The notes: a model not told the origin generated them from the letters alone. Positions 32,914-45,070 are shown, numbered from the stretch's first letter. The stretch is 64,000 bases of DNA from Epinephelus fuscoguttatus (GCF_011397635.1 NC_064759.1:17756428-17820427), one strand, 5' to 3'. Numbers and translations: made by a program.

Positions 32914-33740
32914 ATGGGGAACGATGGGTTACTGTATGGGACGTGTGCATGGAGCAGTTTCCATTTGTTTGCAGATGATACTCAAATCTATTTAAGCTGC
33001 GACTCAACAAGTGACTCAAAAATCAAAAACATGACTAACCTGTTAAGTTGCATTCACAAGAGGATGTCACAAAATTTCCTGCAGCTTAATGCTGACAAGA
33101 CAGAGATATTGATCATTGGACAAGATGCAAGATGTGCAAATGTTCAAATATCAAACAATCTCAGTTCCTTGTCCTACTTTGTCTGGCTTCCATCATCTCA
33201 GAAATATGCCCAGAATATAATCATTCCTTATCAACAAACATCTGGAAATTGTTATTTATGCATTTGTAACCAGTTGTTCAGATTATTGCAGTTCCTTGTT
33301 CTCTGGTATCAGTAAAAAAAAATCCCTGTCACGCCCCCTGCTCATCCAAAACTCTGCTGCTGCCAGAATCTTAACTCGCACTAGAATCACAACTTCCCTA
33401 CACTGGTTATCTGCTGCTTTTAGAATTGATTTTAAGATATTATTGATTACATACAAAGCCCTGAGAGGCCTTGCCCCAAGTTATATAACAGATCTTTGAT
33501 TGCCCTTTGTTCCTTCTCACACCCTGAGATCCTCAGATGCATCTTTTCCTTTTGTTCTAGAGGACTAGATTAATTCACAAAGGTGACAGAGCCTTTGCAG
33601 TTAGAGCTCCTTGACTGTGGAAAGACCTGCCTGAGGAGATCAGGGCTAAAAACTCTGTCTCTTCTTTCCCCCCTGAAAACCTACTTGTTCAAAACTGCCT
33701 TTGGTAATTTTAACTGCATTATTATGTGTTTGTTTTACTC
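32914..33740 (+). mobile_element. Degenerate L2-like LINE fragment
   Basis: The plus strand has broken reverse-transcriptase pieces: FADDTQIYLSCDSTSD followed by NFLQLNADKTEILI (32914-33120). In a shifted frame come QNSAAARILTRT, SLHWLSAAFRIDFKILLITY and KALRGLAPSYITDL (33296-33499), then a KTYLFKTAFG tail near 33690. Order and spacing match the end of a non-LTR retrotransposon of L2 type found in fishes. It has several frameshifts and is certainly inactive. Confidence 0.85.
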
Positions 33741-33779
33741 TGTTATGTGTATTCTATTTTTACTACATTCTTTTATATA

Positions 33780-34085
33780 CTTTATTAATCCCCCTTAGAG
33801 AAAATTCAATTTTTTCACTCTGTTGTCATATACACACAGACCTGAAATACACACATATGCACAAACAAGACCTATACATGCATTAAATGGAGAGATGTCA
33901 GAGCGAGGGGGCTGCCCATGGACAGGCGTCCTGAGTGGTTGGGGGTTCAGTGCCGTACTCAAGGGCACCTCAGCAGTGCCCAGGAGGTGAACTGGCACCT
34001 CACCAGCTACCGGTCCACCCTCCATATTTGGTCCGGGTGGGGACCCAACCCAAGTCCCTATGGACTGAGCTACTGCCGCCCCTGC
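33780..34085 (+). repeat. Interspersed repeat ending in GAGCTACTGCCGCCCC
   Basis: The sequence TTTATTAATCCCCCTTAGAG through AGTGCCCAGGAGGTGAACTG to CTGAGCTACTGCCGCCCC is a common fish repeat, often the tail of a retroelement. Its last about 38 bases (CCCAAGTCCCTATGGACTGA, then GCTACTGCCGCCCC) recur exactly at about 34870-34905, without the rest. Confidence 0.6.
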
Positions 34086-34862
34086 ATCAAATCGACGCCA
34101 TACCTGCTTCGATGCAGAGCCTACATCGTACCCTATGCTGTAGCCTGATCTGCACCCCCCCAGAAATGTAACTATACTTCTTGGTGACGCAGACTTCCTG
34201 TCTGTTTTTGTAAGCTGAATAAAGCGTGGGTTTTCTCCAGGTACTCCGGCTTCCTCCCACAGTCCAAAGACATGCAGGTTGGGGATAGGTTAATTGGTGA
34301 CTCTAGATTGTCCGTAGGTGTGAATGTGAGTGTGAATGGTGTCAGCCCTGTGATAGTCTGGTGACCTGTCCAGGGTGTATCCCGCCTCTCGCCCAATGTC
34401 AGCTGGAATAGGCTCCAGCCCCCCCGCAACCCTCAAGAGGATAAGCGGTTACAAAAATGGATGGATGGATGAACAATGAAGCCTCCACAAAAATAGCAGT
34501 TTAAGTCTTGTGTGTAATTTATCCTTCGGGGATTTATACTTGAGGATTTATCTTGGCTCCATATGAGCAGAGTATCTTATACTTGTTTGGAAAACGTGTT
34601 TAGTATAAGTCGGTTGTTTTGTTGGTGAACCTTGTGAGTTGTAATGGAGCTAAATTTTGTTTGTGCTAATAACATTAGCATGTTGTATTTGTAGGGAAAA
34701 TGTGTCCAGATAAAGACAAGTGCTTTGTCTGTGAATGCTGCAAGTTATGATGAAGCTGATTTGTGTACTTGTGTTTGAAACTGTCCCTATTGAGCCATGT
34801 TTAAATTGTGTTTTGGGTGTATTCTAATCAACTAAACTTTACAGCACTTCACAGAAACCTCC
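34086..34862 (+). repeat. Repeat family B, copy 1, split by a SINE-like insertion
   Basis: The parts 34090-34222 and 34478-34862 together match the block at 37805-38505. Shared landmarks are CAGAGCCTACATCGTACC-type head, CTGTTTTTGTAAGCTGAA, ATGAAGCCTCCACAAAAATA, AAACGTGTTTAGTATAAG and TGTTTGAAACTGTC. The piece between, 34225-34475, is copy 3 of the SINE-like family, so that insertion is younger than this copy. Confidence 0.7.
34225..34475 (+). repeat. SINE-like repeat family, copy 3 (5'-truncated)
   Basis: It matches copies at 29278 and 29741 from GTGGGTTTTCTCCAGGTACT onward and ends with AAGAGGATAAGCGGTTAC and a GGAT repeat. It lacks the GTGCAGTGGTTAGC head. It sits inside repeat family B, copy 1. 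Confidence 0.7.
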
Positions 34863-34905
34863 ATCACCAACCCAAGTCCCTATGGACTGAGCTACTGCCG
34901 CCCCA

Positions 34906-36150
34906 TTTATCTTGTTTTATTTGCTTTGTCTTTTCATCGGGTTTATAAAACACAAGGTTCCATATATATAAAGAATATTATCATAATTATTATTATTATG
35001 CCTGTGGTCGCCTGGTGGGAGGGTCTTTGGACAGAAAGAGGAGGGGGGAGCTGCAGAAAGAGGGTGTATATTAAAAATCTGCCTTTTTTGTCTTTTTTTT
35101 TTCCAGATTTCTGCCTATTATTTTTATTTTTTTTTAAATTTTTTGCTGATCTTATTTAACGGTTTTAAAAGAGCTAATCATCAATATAACACCATACAGC
35201 ATGTTTTTAATAAGGTAGCGAAGTGGTTAGAGTGATCTTGAATGGTGATTGCATATAAATTCAACAACATAGTTATTTAGCTGATGCTTTTTAACCTAAA
35301 AATCCTACTATATAAGTGCAGTCAACCATGTGGGTATGACACAAAAAGCGCAAGAATCATGCAAGTACATCCATTTCATCAAATATGCCAACAATACAAA
35401 ACGCTATGCTACACAAATTCTAGACATGTGACTTTAGTAAGACAAGTGAACCTCTATCTGCTCATGCCTTCTACATTTTCTGTCCTGACACTGTGAGATC
35501 TTTATTCACACTCAAGACCTAAACACTGCTCTGTCACTGTTTCACCACTGGGTGGCAGTGTAGCCTCTTCTATTGGCACAGAGAACACTGGCAGTGTTGC
35601 ATGATAAATCACAGAGTGATCAAAGATGAATTCAAGTCATTTACTTGAGTAAAAACAGGGACACCATACTATGGTAGTACTCTATTAAAGCACAAGTCCT
35701 AGTCAAAATTCCACTTCAGTAAAAGTACAAAAGAATCATCGACAAAATGTACTCCAAGTATCAAAAGAAAAAGTGTTAATTTGTTAGAATGGGTTCTGCC
35801 AGTGTTGTATCATTATATAAGTGGACCATTTTATTGCTGCATTAACATTTAAGGTTATAGGTGGAGCAAATTTGAAATGCTTTATATGCTTTTGGGTGGT
35901 TAAATCTATAACACAACATCCTGTTTTCTGTACTGATCATATGTTTTGTTTGTTGTAGACTTATATTGATCCAAAAGGTTTATTAGTGACTACAGGTGTC
36001 AAATAAATGTAGTGGAGAAGTGCAATATTTGCCTCTGAAATATAGTGTGGTAGAAGTATAAAGTAGCATACAAAATACTCAAGGTACAACATATGTACAT
36101 AGAAACTGTATTTAAGTACAGTACTTAAATAAATGTACTTTTTTGGAATC
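34906..36150. repeat. No gene; MITE-like AAGTACTTAAGTAC repeat in the right part
   Basis: No exon is seen. From about 35620 the sequence shows arms rich in ACTTGAGTAAAA, AGTAAAAGTAC and CAGTACTTAAATAAATGTAC motifs. These resemble those at 2285-2330, 4500-4550, 55600-56850 and 63800-63900. They are arms of a very common AT-rich fish MITE class. A poly-T tract lies at 35088-35145. Confidence 0.5.
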
Positions 36151-36645
36151 ATTTTATATGAACTAACACGTAAGCACTACTTCAATGTCGAGTTGGAGCA
36201 AATTTTGACTGTTTCTCAATACTGGTGGGTAGTTCATCCCAAAATAATATATCATATCTTATAAACCAATCATTAGACCACATTAGAACCTTTGCCATTA
36301 CTGTGCTAGTTTACTGCTTTAACCAGTAAAGCAGAGATAAAGACACAAGCCCCACCTGTGGAATCCCCAAAGCCACTTTCTAAATGATATTCACCCCTGC
36401 TTTTCTATGGCCACATACATACAGTGCTGAAGGACTGCCACCATCACCAATCTGTCCAATTCACATGCTAATTATGTCTTTAATATAGAGGCAGCTTTCT
36501 TGACAAGACACTCATCTACCAAACTCAAACTTATCTAAAGCTACAAGTTCCCTGACGACTGGACAACAGCTTTGGTTACCCCTATCTTCAAGTCAGGTGC
36601 AGCAAACCTGGCAACAAATGATTCCTGTACTTTCTATAGTCTCCA
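36151..36645. other. Intergenic, no gene seen
   Basis: No frame, exon chain or element end recognised. A phrase near 36540-36600 (TTCCCTGACGACTGGACAAC) is reminiscent of a decayed LINE but is too short to call. Confidence 0.35.
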
Positions 36646-36647
36646 AA

Positions 36648-37255
36648 GCAACACATTCTCACTTTGACATCATCACATATTGACATTTGGTCATGGACTT
36701 TCTACATCCAGATACGACATGTAAGGTACCCTGGGTGCGTTGGTTGTTGACGTTCTAGGACGCCATGTCTAGTTCTGCCATGTTACATGCATTGTCCTCT
36801 TTCAAAATACACTTCTGTTTTCACAGGAAATTTAACGATGACATACAGTCTCTTTGAAAATAAATGGTCTACGTAAGTACAACTACGTCCAACTACGTCC
36901 TCCAACAACTAACGCACATGGCTGGGTTTAGGCAACAACAACACATTGTCAGGTTAGGAAAAAACAACAGGGTATGGCTTTCTAAGCTTACAGGACCTGA
37001 ATGCCGCTCTCCCAGGTGATAGTCGATGTTTGTTGGACCCACACACCACCCCTTCGACCCCCCAACTCAGATTTCGCCACCTTAACTTTTGTTCTTGTCC
37101 CGCCGCGTTTCCCCCCTGATGCCACCGAGTGCCGTTAAACTATAACGGCAACCAGTGCGACCATGCTGATGTCAAAGGACAGCTTTTTTGTCAGTGTCTG
37201 ATGCCGCAAGTCACTGCCCACTGTGCCAGATTTTGAGAACTCCGGAGTGAGACCG
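36648..37255 (+). repeat. Interspersed repeat family A, copy 2
   Basis: It matches copies 1 (27050) and 3 (50395) through GACATTTGGTCATGGACTTT, GTTGGTTGTTGACGTTCT, TTAACTTTTGTTCTTGTCC, CCGTTAAACTATAACGGC and TGCCGCAAGTCACTGCCCA. It has no coding potential. Confidence 0.7.
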
Positions 37256-37399
37256 AGCTCTCCAAAGTCTTAGAAAAGATTGTACCACAGTAATTAATGT
37301 CATATTTGGGTGATAATACTCTGCACCCAAATCCATTTAAAAAAATCTAAAGCTTTTAGGATCAGGGGAATGTAGTTACAGCAGTCTTTCTAGACCATT

Positions 37400-37545
37400 C
37401 GATGAGGTGCCCATTAGCTCACCTGCTAGAGCAGGCGCCCCATGTACAAAGGCTCTGTCCTGGCCACGGTGGCTGTGGGCTCGATTCCAAACTATCGCCC
37501 TTTGCTGCATTTTTGGCCAAGACACAGCAACATGAGGCGACGCAG
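37400..37545 (+). repeat. tRNA-derived SINE
   Basis: The block contains an A-box-like TTAGCTCACCTGCTAGAGC and, about 60 bases on, a B-box-like GGCTCGATTCC, after CATGTACAAAGGCTCTGTCC. The order matches tRNA-derived fish SINEs with an internal pol III promoter. The cloverleaf is not intact (GATTCCAAACT arm), so it is not a functional tRNA gene. Confidence 0.7.
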
Positions 37546-37804
37546 CAGGAGGCTTTTGTCACCGCTAGTTCTCCGAAGTCGGTTTGGTGTGTCTGGGCTT
37601 CAACACTCTAGGACATCAGAAGGAAACTGTAGAATCAGATGCTCTAATATTTCCTTTGCACAAACTGCCTCATCAATAAAAGGAACCAACCCCTGGAATT
37701 CCCGACTTGCTGGCTCAAAGCAGGTTTAGGATTTTAAAACGTTTACTACAGCAGCTGATTTCTGGTTAAAACTTGAGTTTTAACCAGTTATGTGGGATTC
37801 ATTC

Positions 37805-38505
37805 ATCTGCATTGAATAGGCTCTATGTCGATGTAGAGCCTACACCGTACTGAACGCTGTAGCCAGACATGCACCTCCCTAGAGATTTAACTGCACGTCC
37901 AGTGACGCAGACCTCCTGTCTATTTTTGTAAGCTGAAACTATTTCCCTCAGTGGTAACGAAGCTTTTATTTACTGTAATTTCACAGATAAGAAACAATAA
38001 GTTTTGAAGATAATAAAGCCTCCACAAAAATAGCATTTTAAGTCTTGTGTGTGATTTACTGTGACTGGCCTCATATGAGTAAAGGAAATCTCTCTATGCT
38101 AATTTACACAATGCAAATAACGTTAGCATGTTATTTGTTTAGAAAACGTGTTTAGTATAAGACAGTAGTGTTGCTGGTGAACCATGTGAGCTGTAATGGA
38201 GTGGAATTTTGTACCATTACCTTTTTTTAAATGTTAGTTCTGTCCCTGGCTTCATATGAGTATAACCGCTAGGCTAATTTATACAATGTAAAATGCCATA
38301 GTCTTGTGCTAAAAACATTAGCACGTTGTATTTGCGGGGAAAATGTGTCCAGCAAAAGACTTTGTCTGTGAATGCTGCGAGTTATAATGAAGCTGATTTG
38401 TGTACTTGTGTTTGAAATTGTCTCTATTAAGCCATGTTTAATGTGTGTTTTGGTTGTGTTTTGAATTAACTAAACTTTACAGCACTTCACCGAAAACCCT
38501 GCCAC
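37805..38505 (+). repeat. Repeat family B, copy 2
   Basis: It matches the split copy at 34086-34862. It includes a partial internal repetition: TAGTATAAG..GTTGCTGGTGAACC and TTAGCATGTT phrases occur twice (38130 and 38310 regions). It has no coding frame. Landmarks common to both copies are TGTTTTTGTAAGCTGAA-like, GCCTCCACAAAAATAGCA and TGTGAATGCTGC. Confidence 0.65.
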
Positions 38506-40840
38506 CGACTAGTGTTTGGAGGTGTAACTGCAGAGTGACACAGACACACGATCACACAAGTATAAATGCTGAAGGTGTAGGCCACGTGCGTAGGCCCCAG
38601 ATAGAGGTCACGCACAAGTACACAAAGTGTCGACTTGTTGGAGATGAATAGTGTAAGCTGATTCAGGAAATACAGGGAAATGGATTGATTCATAGCACAC
38701 TTTTAAATAACCTACTTATGGCCAAGCCAAGGGTTCAAGTCCAAGTGAAGTCAGGAGTCATTGGTCGTCCAAGTCAAGTTCCAATTTGTCGATTGCTGAG
38801 ATTGCTTGAGTCTAAAGACATCAACTTTGTGTACCCAGTCTTACTTGAGTCCTAGTCATGTCCACACCTCTGTCTTCAGCTACATACACATGTACATTAC
38901 ATTAGACACTGCTTCTACAGCTGTCAGTGTGTCTCCAGTCGCATAAATAAACTCATAATAAATTAATGATATTATGTTATTAAACTATACTGTGGTCTAA
39001 TGTAATTGCTCTCCAACAAACACGACCTTTGTGAAGCTCACAGTGGTCAATTTTTGTTTGGGCTGTTGATTAAAGGCAGAACATTTTGATGCTATCAATG
39101 GAAATATAGCTCCTGTCACCGTTTCAACAAAGTTTATACAGTAGCTTTACATATTTCTTGCACAGCTGTTGGATTTACTTAAACTAAAGATGTTCGCCTC
39201 CCAAAGAACATCATCTTACCATCCTGTCCTCTCAAAGAGAACAACAAAGGGGAGCAAAGAACACATCCTATGAGCATTTACAAGACCCACGGACACAAGA
39301 CAGCCATCTTTTCATCTTCACAGGCACTGATCTGCTTATCAAACCTGCAGCGACAGTCTAGTAACAACCTCTCATCTACATCAAAACAACACTGAACCTC
39401 TGTTTGTCACTGCAGTGATTAAGGCAAGATGTGTCTTGTTCAAAGAAACTCATGTGCGTCAAACAACACCTCACTCCTCTCAGTGGTCCGTGGTGAGGAG
39501 TTTGAATGGGGCAGACGTCAGTCTAGCCGTGTTGGAAAGTGGCTGTTGGGATCAAGGCCTTAACGATTCCTTTTGGCTGTTTCGACTGACAATGCAGTGT
39601 GAAGAGCTTTTCCCGGTGCTCACACAAGTGCTAATCAGGTGTGAAACAGGCAAGAGCATGAAAATGTGAGATCAGATTTTGCATTTGTAAAGTCTCAGGG
39701 AGCTCTGCAGGGCAGATTGAATTGTAGGAACTTTCAGTGCAAATTCAGGCTTTATCCTGTAAGTACCTAAATTGTTACTCACTGCAGTCTTTTGAAGGAT
39801 CAGTCAAAAACCAAAATTATTCCCTGATCTGCGCTTCTATCTTCAAAAAAAAAACAACCTCAATCTACCACACAAGATTCAACTAGTGATTCTAGTGATT
39901 TGAGATATCCAGCTATTTCAAGAATGACCCTCCCCCCCTTTTTTCCATGCAGTGTTTGCGGTGTCTGTTTTGATGTAGCCAGGGAACAAATATGCATTGT
40001 ATGTGTGTGTGTGTGCATGTGAGTGTAAATGTAGTATTGTCGTTGGACTCTGAACCTCCACGTTGGATACTGGCACTGTCAACAGAGGGAGGATAAGGCT
40101 TTGTGTTGCATGTTTACATCAATAGGAGGTTTTGCAATTGTTTTTTTTAATGACAGAAGGAATTCTGTAGTTTTCAAAACACCAAAACACGTCATTTTAT
40201 AGAATAAAATAAGAATGGATCTGATTTTTCAGAGCAGCACACATTGCTTTATCTGAAATCAAATGGTATAAATCCATATGTGACTTGTCTAGACGTCTCC
40301 CGCATCACGTTGGTCACCCACGTTTTTCCCAGCCACTTCTCTATTTTAGTGTTGACACCAGGAAAGTGCAGTTTCATGGCAAGCGTTGACAAGTACCAGG
40401 TTTAGAACAACAGTCTGCCTCTGGTTAAAAGTCAGAGACGAAACTGTGACTGGAGCCAGGACATGTTAAGACACGGGAGACGAAGTGAAAATATTAATTG
40501 CCTCCTGGGAGAAAAACAGCACGTGTCCCACTGCGGCTTGTGACCACAGTAGTCCCACTGCATGTTTATGTACTTTCATCAGTAGTGTGTAACGTCAGGA
40601 TGGCGTGTCAGCACACTGTTTACACTAATATAGGCAGTGTTGTAGAAACAGATTTCTAGTAGACTTACATATTTTGTAAAAGACTGCAAATAGAAATTAA
40701 TATTTGCCAGATTCATCTATTTATTTTTGATAACTTACAGAAATTACAAAACAAGTTACAGTTTCCAACTCAACAACACACAGTAAAAACTTTGTATTTA
40801 CATTTCTGGCAAACGCAGAGATTTGCTTTGCACCCAGCAA
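38506..40840. other. Intergenic between repeats and apoA-IV copy 1
   Basis: 2.3 kb without a supportable gene. The frame at 39415-39669 (84 codons) has no recognisable domain, signal peptide or splice partner. A GT microsatellite lies near 40002-40025. The right end is the 3' flank of the minus-strand apolipoprotein gene. Confidence 0.4.
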
Positions 40841-40856
40841 TAAATATTAGTTTAAT
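40720..40856 (-). terminator. apoA-IV copy 1 poly(A) signals
   Basis: On the minus strand ATTAAA occurs at 40856-40851, about 100 bases after the stop, and a canonical AATAAA at 40725-40720. Either would give a short 3' UTR like that of the plus-strand paralogue. Confidence 0.5.
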
Positions 40857-40955
40857 TTGACTTACAGTACAATTCAAACATTTTATGCTTCAAACAGAGG
40901 TAGACCAAACAAGGCCAGCATCTTTATAAATGATGGAGCAGGTGTGGAAGTTGTC

Positions 40956-42271
40956 TTAGTTGCCTTTGACAAAGGACTGGTAGAGGGACATCAACTGGGC
41001 CTGGAGGTCCTGAGCGTAGGGGTCCAGCTTTTCCCTCAGGTCCTCAGCGTAGGGGGCCACCATCTGTTTCACCAGATTGGCTCTCTGACTCAGCTCAACC
41101 TGGACCTTCTTGGTCAGGGGGGCCACACTTTCCTGGAAGTCCTGCAGGTGCTGGTCCACCTTCTGCTTCAGGTCATCGGTGTAGGGCCCCAGCTGAGATT
41201 GCAGGTCCTTCACACTCTGCTCCAGGCTGGTCTTCAGCTCCTCGCTCTTCAGTATCAGGGTGGTCCTCAGGGCCTCAGAGTCCACGGATTCTGCGTAGGG
41301 GGCCAGCTCCTGTTTGAGCTGCTCCACCCTCTGCTGGATCTGGGCCTTCATGTCCTCGGTGTAGGGCTCCAGCTTGTCCTTGACGGTGCTCAGCTCCTCG
41401 GTCAGCATGCTTCTTAGCATGTCAGCCTCTGAGCTGATCTTGGTCATCAGATCCTGGGCTGCAGGGGGAAGCTGCTTCTGCAGGGTGACTGCATACTTGC
41501 TGGCTATGTCGGTGCTGTCTGCCAAGCGGGCACTAGAAGATAAACAAAGAAATGGTCAGATAATCAGAGGTTTGACTAAACCCATAGGGATCTTTATCAC
41601 CATGTAACACATGTCACTATAACCCTATTCACAGTCCTGCGTGTCACACAACTTACTTGACTTCCTGTCCAAACTGTGATTTCCTGATCATCTGGAGGGT
41701 GTCATCCGCTGTTTGGGTGGCTTTGGCAATGTAGTCCCAGAAAGCATCAGTCAGCACTTCCAGCTGTGGCTTGGGTGCATCGGCATAGAAGAGGTTGGCA
41801 TGACAGCCTGTTGGATTAACAGGAGAACAGGTTGAGAACAGTGATTTTTAGCAATTCAGTTCATTCTGACTGCTCTAAGTTGCTCAGTAGGGCTGGGAAA
41901 TATATCGATATTATATTGATATCATGATATGAGACTGAATATCATCTTAGATTTTGGATATCATAATATCTGTGTTGACTTTTCCCGAATTTAAGGGCTG
42001 TAGTACAGTAAAGAGGTGTTCCAGCTGTTCTGTTATTTGCCTTTACAGCCATATTACTGCTGATTATTTTTCATAAATCTCTTTATTTAAACATTTTGTG
42101 AAAGCACAGATAGTCAACACTACAATCCTGTCCCAATATAGATATTGGTGTGATGTTTGATTTAGTCCATATTGCCCAGTAGAAGAGTAGAAAAACACTC
42201 AGAAATCCAAAACAAAAAGCTTGCAACTTACCAGACAGCACTGCAACGGCTAGTACAACGAACACCTTCAT
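40956..42271 (-). CDS. apoa4b: Apolipoprotein A-IV-like, copy 1
   Basis: A secreted exchangeable apolipoprotein that coats lipoprotein particles. Three coding exons, 42271-42232, 41807-41657 and 41532-40956, give 255 residues. The start MKVFVVLAVAVLSGCHA is a signal peptide. The mature N-terminus NLFYADAPKPQLEVLTDAFW is that of fish apoA-IV. The large exon encodes 11/22-residue amphipathic helices marked by proline: LEPYTEDM, LAPYAESVD, LGPYTDDL, VAPYAEDL and LDPYAQDLQ. Length and intron phases (1, 2) are the same as in the plus-strand copy at 47837, with roughly 70% identity by eye and no gaps. An untranslated first exon (about 42432-42388) and a TATA box precede it. ApoA-I is less likely because of the N-terminus and lack of its propeptide. 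Which fish apoa4b copy it is cannot be told. Confidence 0.9.
41889..42181. mobile_element. MITE in the apoA-IV copy 1 intron
   Basis: The left end TAGGGCTGGGAAATATATCG and the inverted right end (CCATATTGCCCAG) match the well-known fish class with TAGGGCTGGGCAATAT ends. The interior contains repeated GATAT/ATATC palindromes. The last bases of the right end seem lost. It separates the signal-peptide exon from the next exon. The plus-strand paralogue has only a 129-bp intron here. Confidence 0.65.
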
Positions 42272-42387
42272 GACTGCGTCAAGCTGAAAAACATTTATAA
42301 CTAGTTAACAGTCAAGGTGCATTACAAATGCTGCAAGATTTAAATTTGTTTCCTTAAGTTTGTTTTGAGATAAAGTGTAATTCTCAC

Positions 42388-42511
42388 CTGTTTTTGCCCT
42401 GTGTATCTCTCAAGGTTTGGCGTGTTTGTGAGCGTGTCAGACTGGCGCTTCGTCTCCGCGTATATATACTGATGCCGCATGACAGTTGTAGTCGAGAGCC
42501 CAAAGTCCAGG
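42388..42511 (-). promoter_or_regulatory. apoA-IV copy 1 promoter, TATA box and HNF4-type site
   Basis: Read on the minus strand: CCTGGACTTTGGG at 42511-42499 contains CAAAGTCCA on the other strand, the HNF4-preferred motif. About 30 bases on is TATATATA (42468-42461), then an untranslated exon ending CAAAAACAG|GTGAGA at 42388/42387. The same 13-mer stands at a similar place before the plus-strand paralogue. Confidence 0.75.
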
Positions 42512-43735
42512 AGTCCCTTCCATGTTGTCACAATGCCTTTGCTTCTCCGGGCTACACATCACATGGCCGCTACCTTTACAATGCAAACACAATCTTAACA
42601 GGATATTACGCGGCTTTCCAACACCTTGCTCCAGTTCCCCTCTGACCCCAGAAAGCCTTTAGGAAGAAGTAATTAAGTATCCACGTTGTCCAGTTCCAAC
42701 AGTTTGCAGATAACTCCAGATAACCTTGGTATGCTGACACCTGTGGACTCTGTGCTTGGGTCAAGCAGCGTTAATAATAAAGCAGCACAAGGCACTAAGA
42801 TGTTTTTGAATGTTGTTGTAGTGAAAAAGGGTTCACACAATCACACAGTTACTAAACTATCCAGCAGTTTATGAGTCAGTCAGTAAATCAGTCACTTGCC
42901 CAACCTTCTTTCAGAAACACAGATTTTCCAGCTGGCTGAAGCACTGTCTTTCAATTTCAGGCCTTCATAATGGAACTCGTCAGATTGTGAAAGACATTTT
43001 GCCAGCGAGATTAAAGAGGACCATTTATTTTATAAGAGCACACAGTGGTCATTCTCTGTCTGAGACGACGGCATAAATAGATAAGGGCTGTAAAAAGAGA
43101 GAATTACCAGACAACATTTTTTTTTACAGGTTTTACACTACTGAAGTAACACAAATCTGCAGGGACACTGAAGCATAACCAGGAGCTGGCGCAAACCACT
43201 GAAACAACTTCACAGTGACAGAACACATCACACAGAAATGCATTTTTCCTTTCACATCAAAACAGGTCACATATGGACGTCTATGGACAAACTGTATGTT
43301 TGATGATTTAAAAGGGAAAAATGCTCAATATAATCTCAAAAAGTGTGAGAAGCAACCAAATATAGACTAAAGTCTGATTTGCTAAATATACTTTATACAA
43401 CCTACACACCCTGACAGTGAATAAGAAACGGTTTTCCTCTTTAGTGTCTTCTTCAAGATGGCTGTCCCTACTGCTAGCCTTGTAGTCACATCATTTTAAA
43501 CAGACTAAATTAGCTACTTTTGTATTTGCAGCAGTTCGACAAACAAACTGTGTATTAGTCTCTTGAACTTAGCTTAATAGAATGTGTCAGTGTTGAAGTG
43601 GATTTTATTTGGATGTAGCTGCCAAAGACTGTGGTTTCGCAGGCTTTTCCATGATGGCTTGTTTACACTTAGTTCTTTTCAGGAAGTGGGACACACTGTT
43701 AGAAATTCCAGATCGGAGTTACTGTGTGAACATGA
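42512..43735. other. Spacer of the divergent apoA-IV pair, left part
   Basis: No gene is seen in this stretch next to the promoter of copy 1. A phrase near 42535-42570 (GCAAAGGCATTGTGACAACA on the minus strand) may extend the regulatory region, since GGCA..GTGACA..CATG also precedes copy 2. Confidence 0.4.
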
Positions 43736-43739
43736 CATT

Positions 43740-45070
43740 AACACTATGGGTGTTACGATCCATCCATCTGGATCGATATATCGATTCAATGATCAACGAT
43801 CCAGCATCATTCATGCAAAGTGAAAACATCAATCTAAATTGTCATCTATTGGATAGCTGTGTCACTGTCAAACAGCGGCAGATGGCAAGAAGCCGAGAGA
43901 AAGATGATGAAGGTATTGTTATTTACTGTGAGCATTGCTGGTTATGTAGCCTGACAACAGCGGACAGGAAGGACCTGCGATAGCGTTCCTTCACACACTT
44001 TGGGTGAATCAGTCTATCGCTGAAGGAGCTCTCCAGAGCTTTTATCTCCTCCTGCAGAGGATGGGAGTCGTTAGTCCTCAGGGATGACAGCTTGGCTGTC
44101 ACCCTCCTTTCTCCCACCACCTGCACAGAGTCCAGAGAGCATCCCACGACAGAGCTGGCCTTCTTGATCAGCTTGTCCAGTCTCTTCCTATCTGCAGCCA
44201 AGATGCTGCTGCCCCAGCAGACCACTCCGTAAAAGATGGCTGATGCCACCACAGTGTCAAAGAAGGTCTTCAGGAGCGCCCCCTACACTCCAAAAGACCT
44301 GAGCTGCTTCAGCAAGTAGAGTCTGCTTTGGCCTTTCCTGTGTAGTGCTGTTATGTGATTAGTCCAGTCCAGTTTATTGTTAAGATGAACACCCAGCTAC
44401 TTATAAGATGTCACCATCTCAATGTCCTTTCCCTGGATGTTCACCGGTGTTGGGGGGAGGAGTCTGCGCCTGTGGAAATCCACCACCAGCTCTTTGGTTT
44501 ACTCCTGTGTTGATCTGAAATAATAAATCGGCAGTGTGGAAATAATTTGGATTTCGGAGAAAATACTGGTCAACAGACAGAGTACATGGCATATTTTACA
44601 ATGCCCTTACAAGACAAAACACGATGTAATGTTTCCTGCCTGGTCGGGAATCTCACTCTGCTAACTTCTTCCTACGTCAACATTAGCTGCTCTGTTTCAA
44701 CAAAGTTCGGCTGAAAAAACATGCGGGCAGGCTGAAATTCAAGTGAGCTGTTCTGTCGGGAGATGTAGTGACTTAAACCAATGGTGAGCAAAAACAGACA
44801 TAATGTTATCTGTAATTTGTCATGCTATAAGTAGAGGAATAACGAGGTCCACTAGGCGCTAGGCTAATTTATGCAGTGTAAACATGCCTAAGCTAAAAAT
44901 GGGTCACTATGGGCAGCTTCTTCTGTACCAGATTGTGTTAAAGGGGCATATAATATCGTGTCATATCGATTGCAGGCCCCTAAATTGCATCGAAATGAAA
45001 TTATATCGTGGCAGGCATTGTAATATCGGCAAATATCGTATTGTTGTCCAAAAAACTGAAATAAAACTGG
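43740..45070. mobile_element. Palindromic MITE split by a LINE fragment
   Basis: The left arm GGGTGTTACGATCCATCCAT with GATCGATATATCGATTC lies at about 43747-43800. AT-rich ATCG repeats reappear near 44950-45040 (ATATCGTGTCATATCGATTG). Between them lies a LINE piece (43923-44500). The arms are likely remains of one or two ATCGATAT-type MITEs. The exact borders were not resolved. Confidence 0.45.
43923..44500 (-). mobile_element. LINE 3' fragment
   Basis: The minus strand encodes VVASAIFYGVVCWGSSILAA, then DRKRLDKLIKKASSVVGCSL and, at the end, RYRRSFLSAVVRLHNQQCSQ. These are characteristic of the C-terminal end of a fish non-LTR polyprotein, different from the family at 18493 and 31513. More of the frame continues upstream (44250-44500) with a stop. 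It is inactive. Confidence 0.8.

Noticed and set aside
37402-37500. A functional tRNA gene
   Set aside because: A- and B-box-like parts are present, but the cloverleaf arms do not pair properly and a SINE body follows. It is treated as a tRNA-derived SINE.
40857-41417. 186-codon plus-strand frame over apoA-IV copy 1
   Set aside because: It is the antisense shadow of the helix-repeat exon. The same shadow appears under the helix-repeat exon of the plus-strand paralogue (48196-48735).
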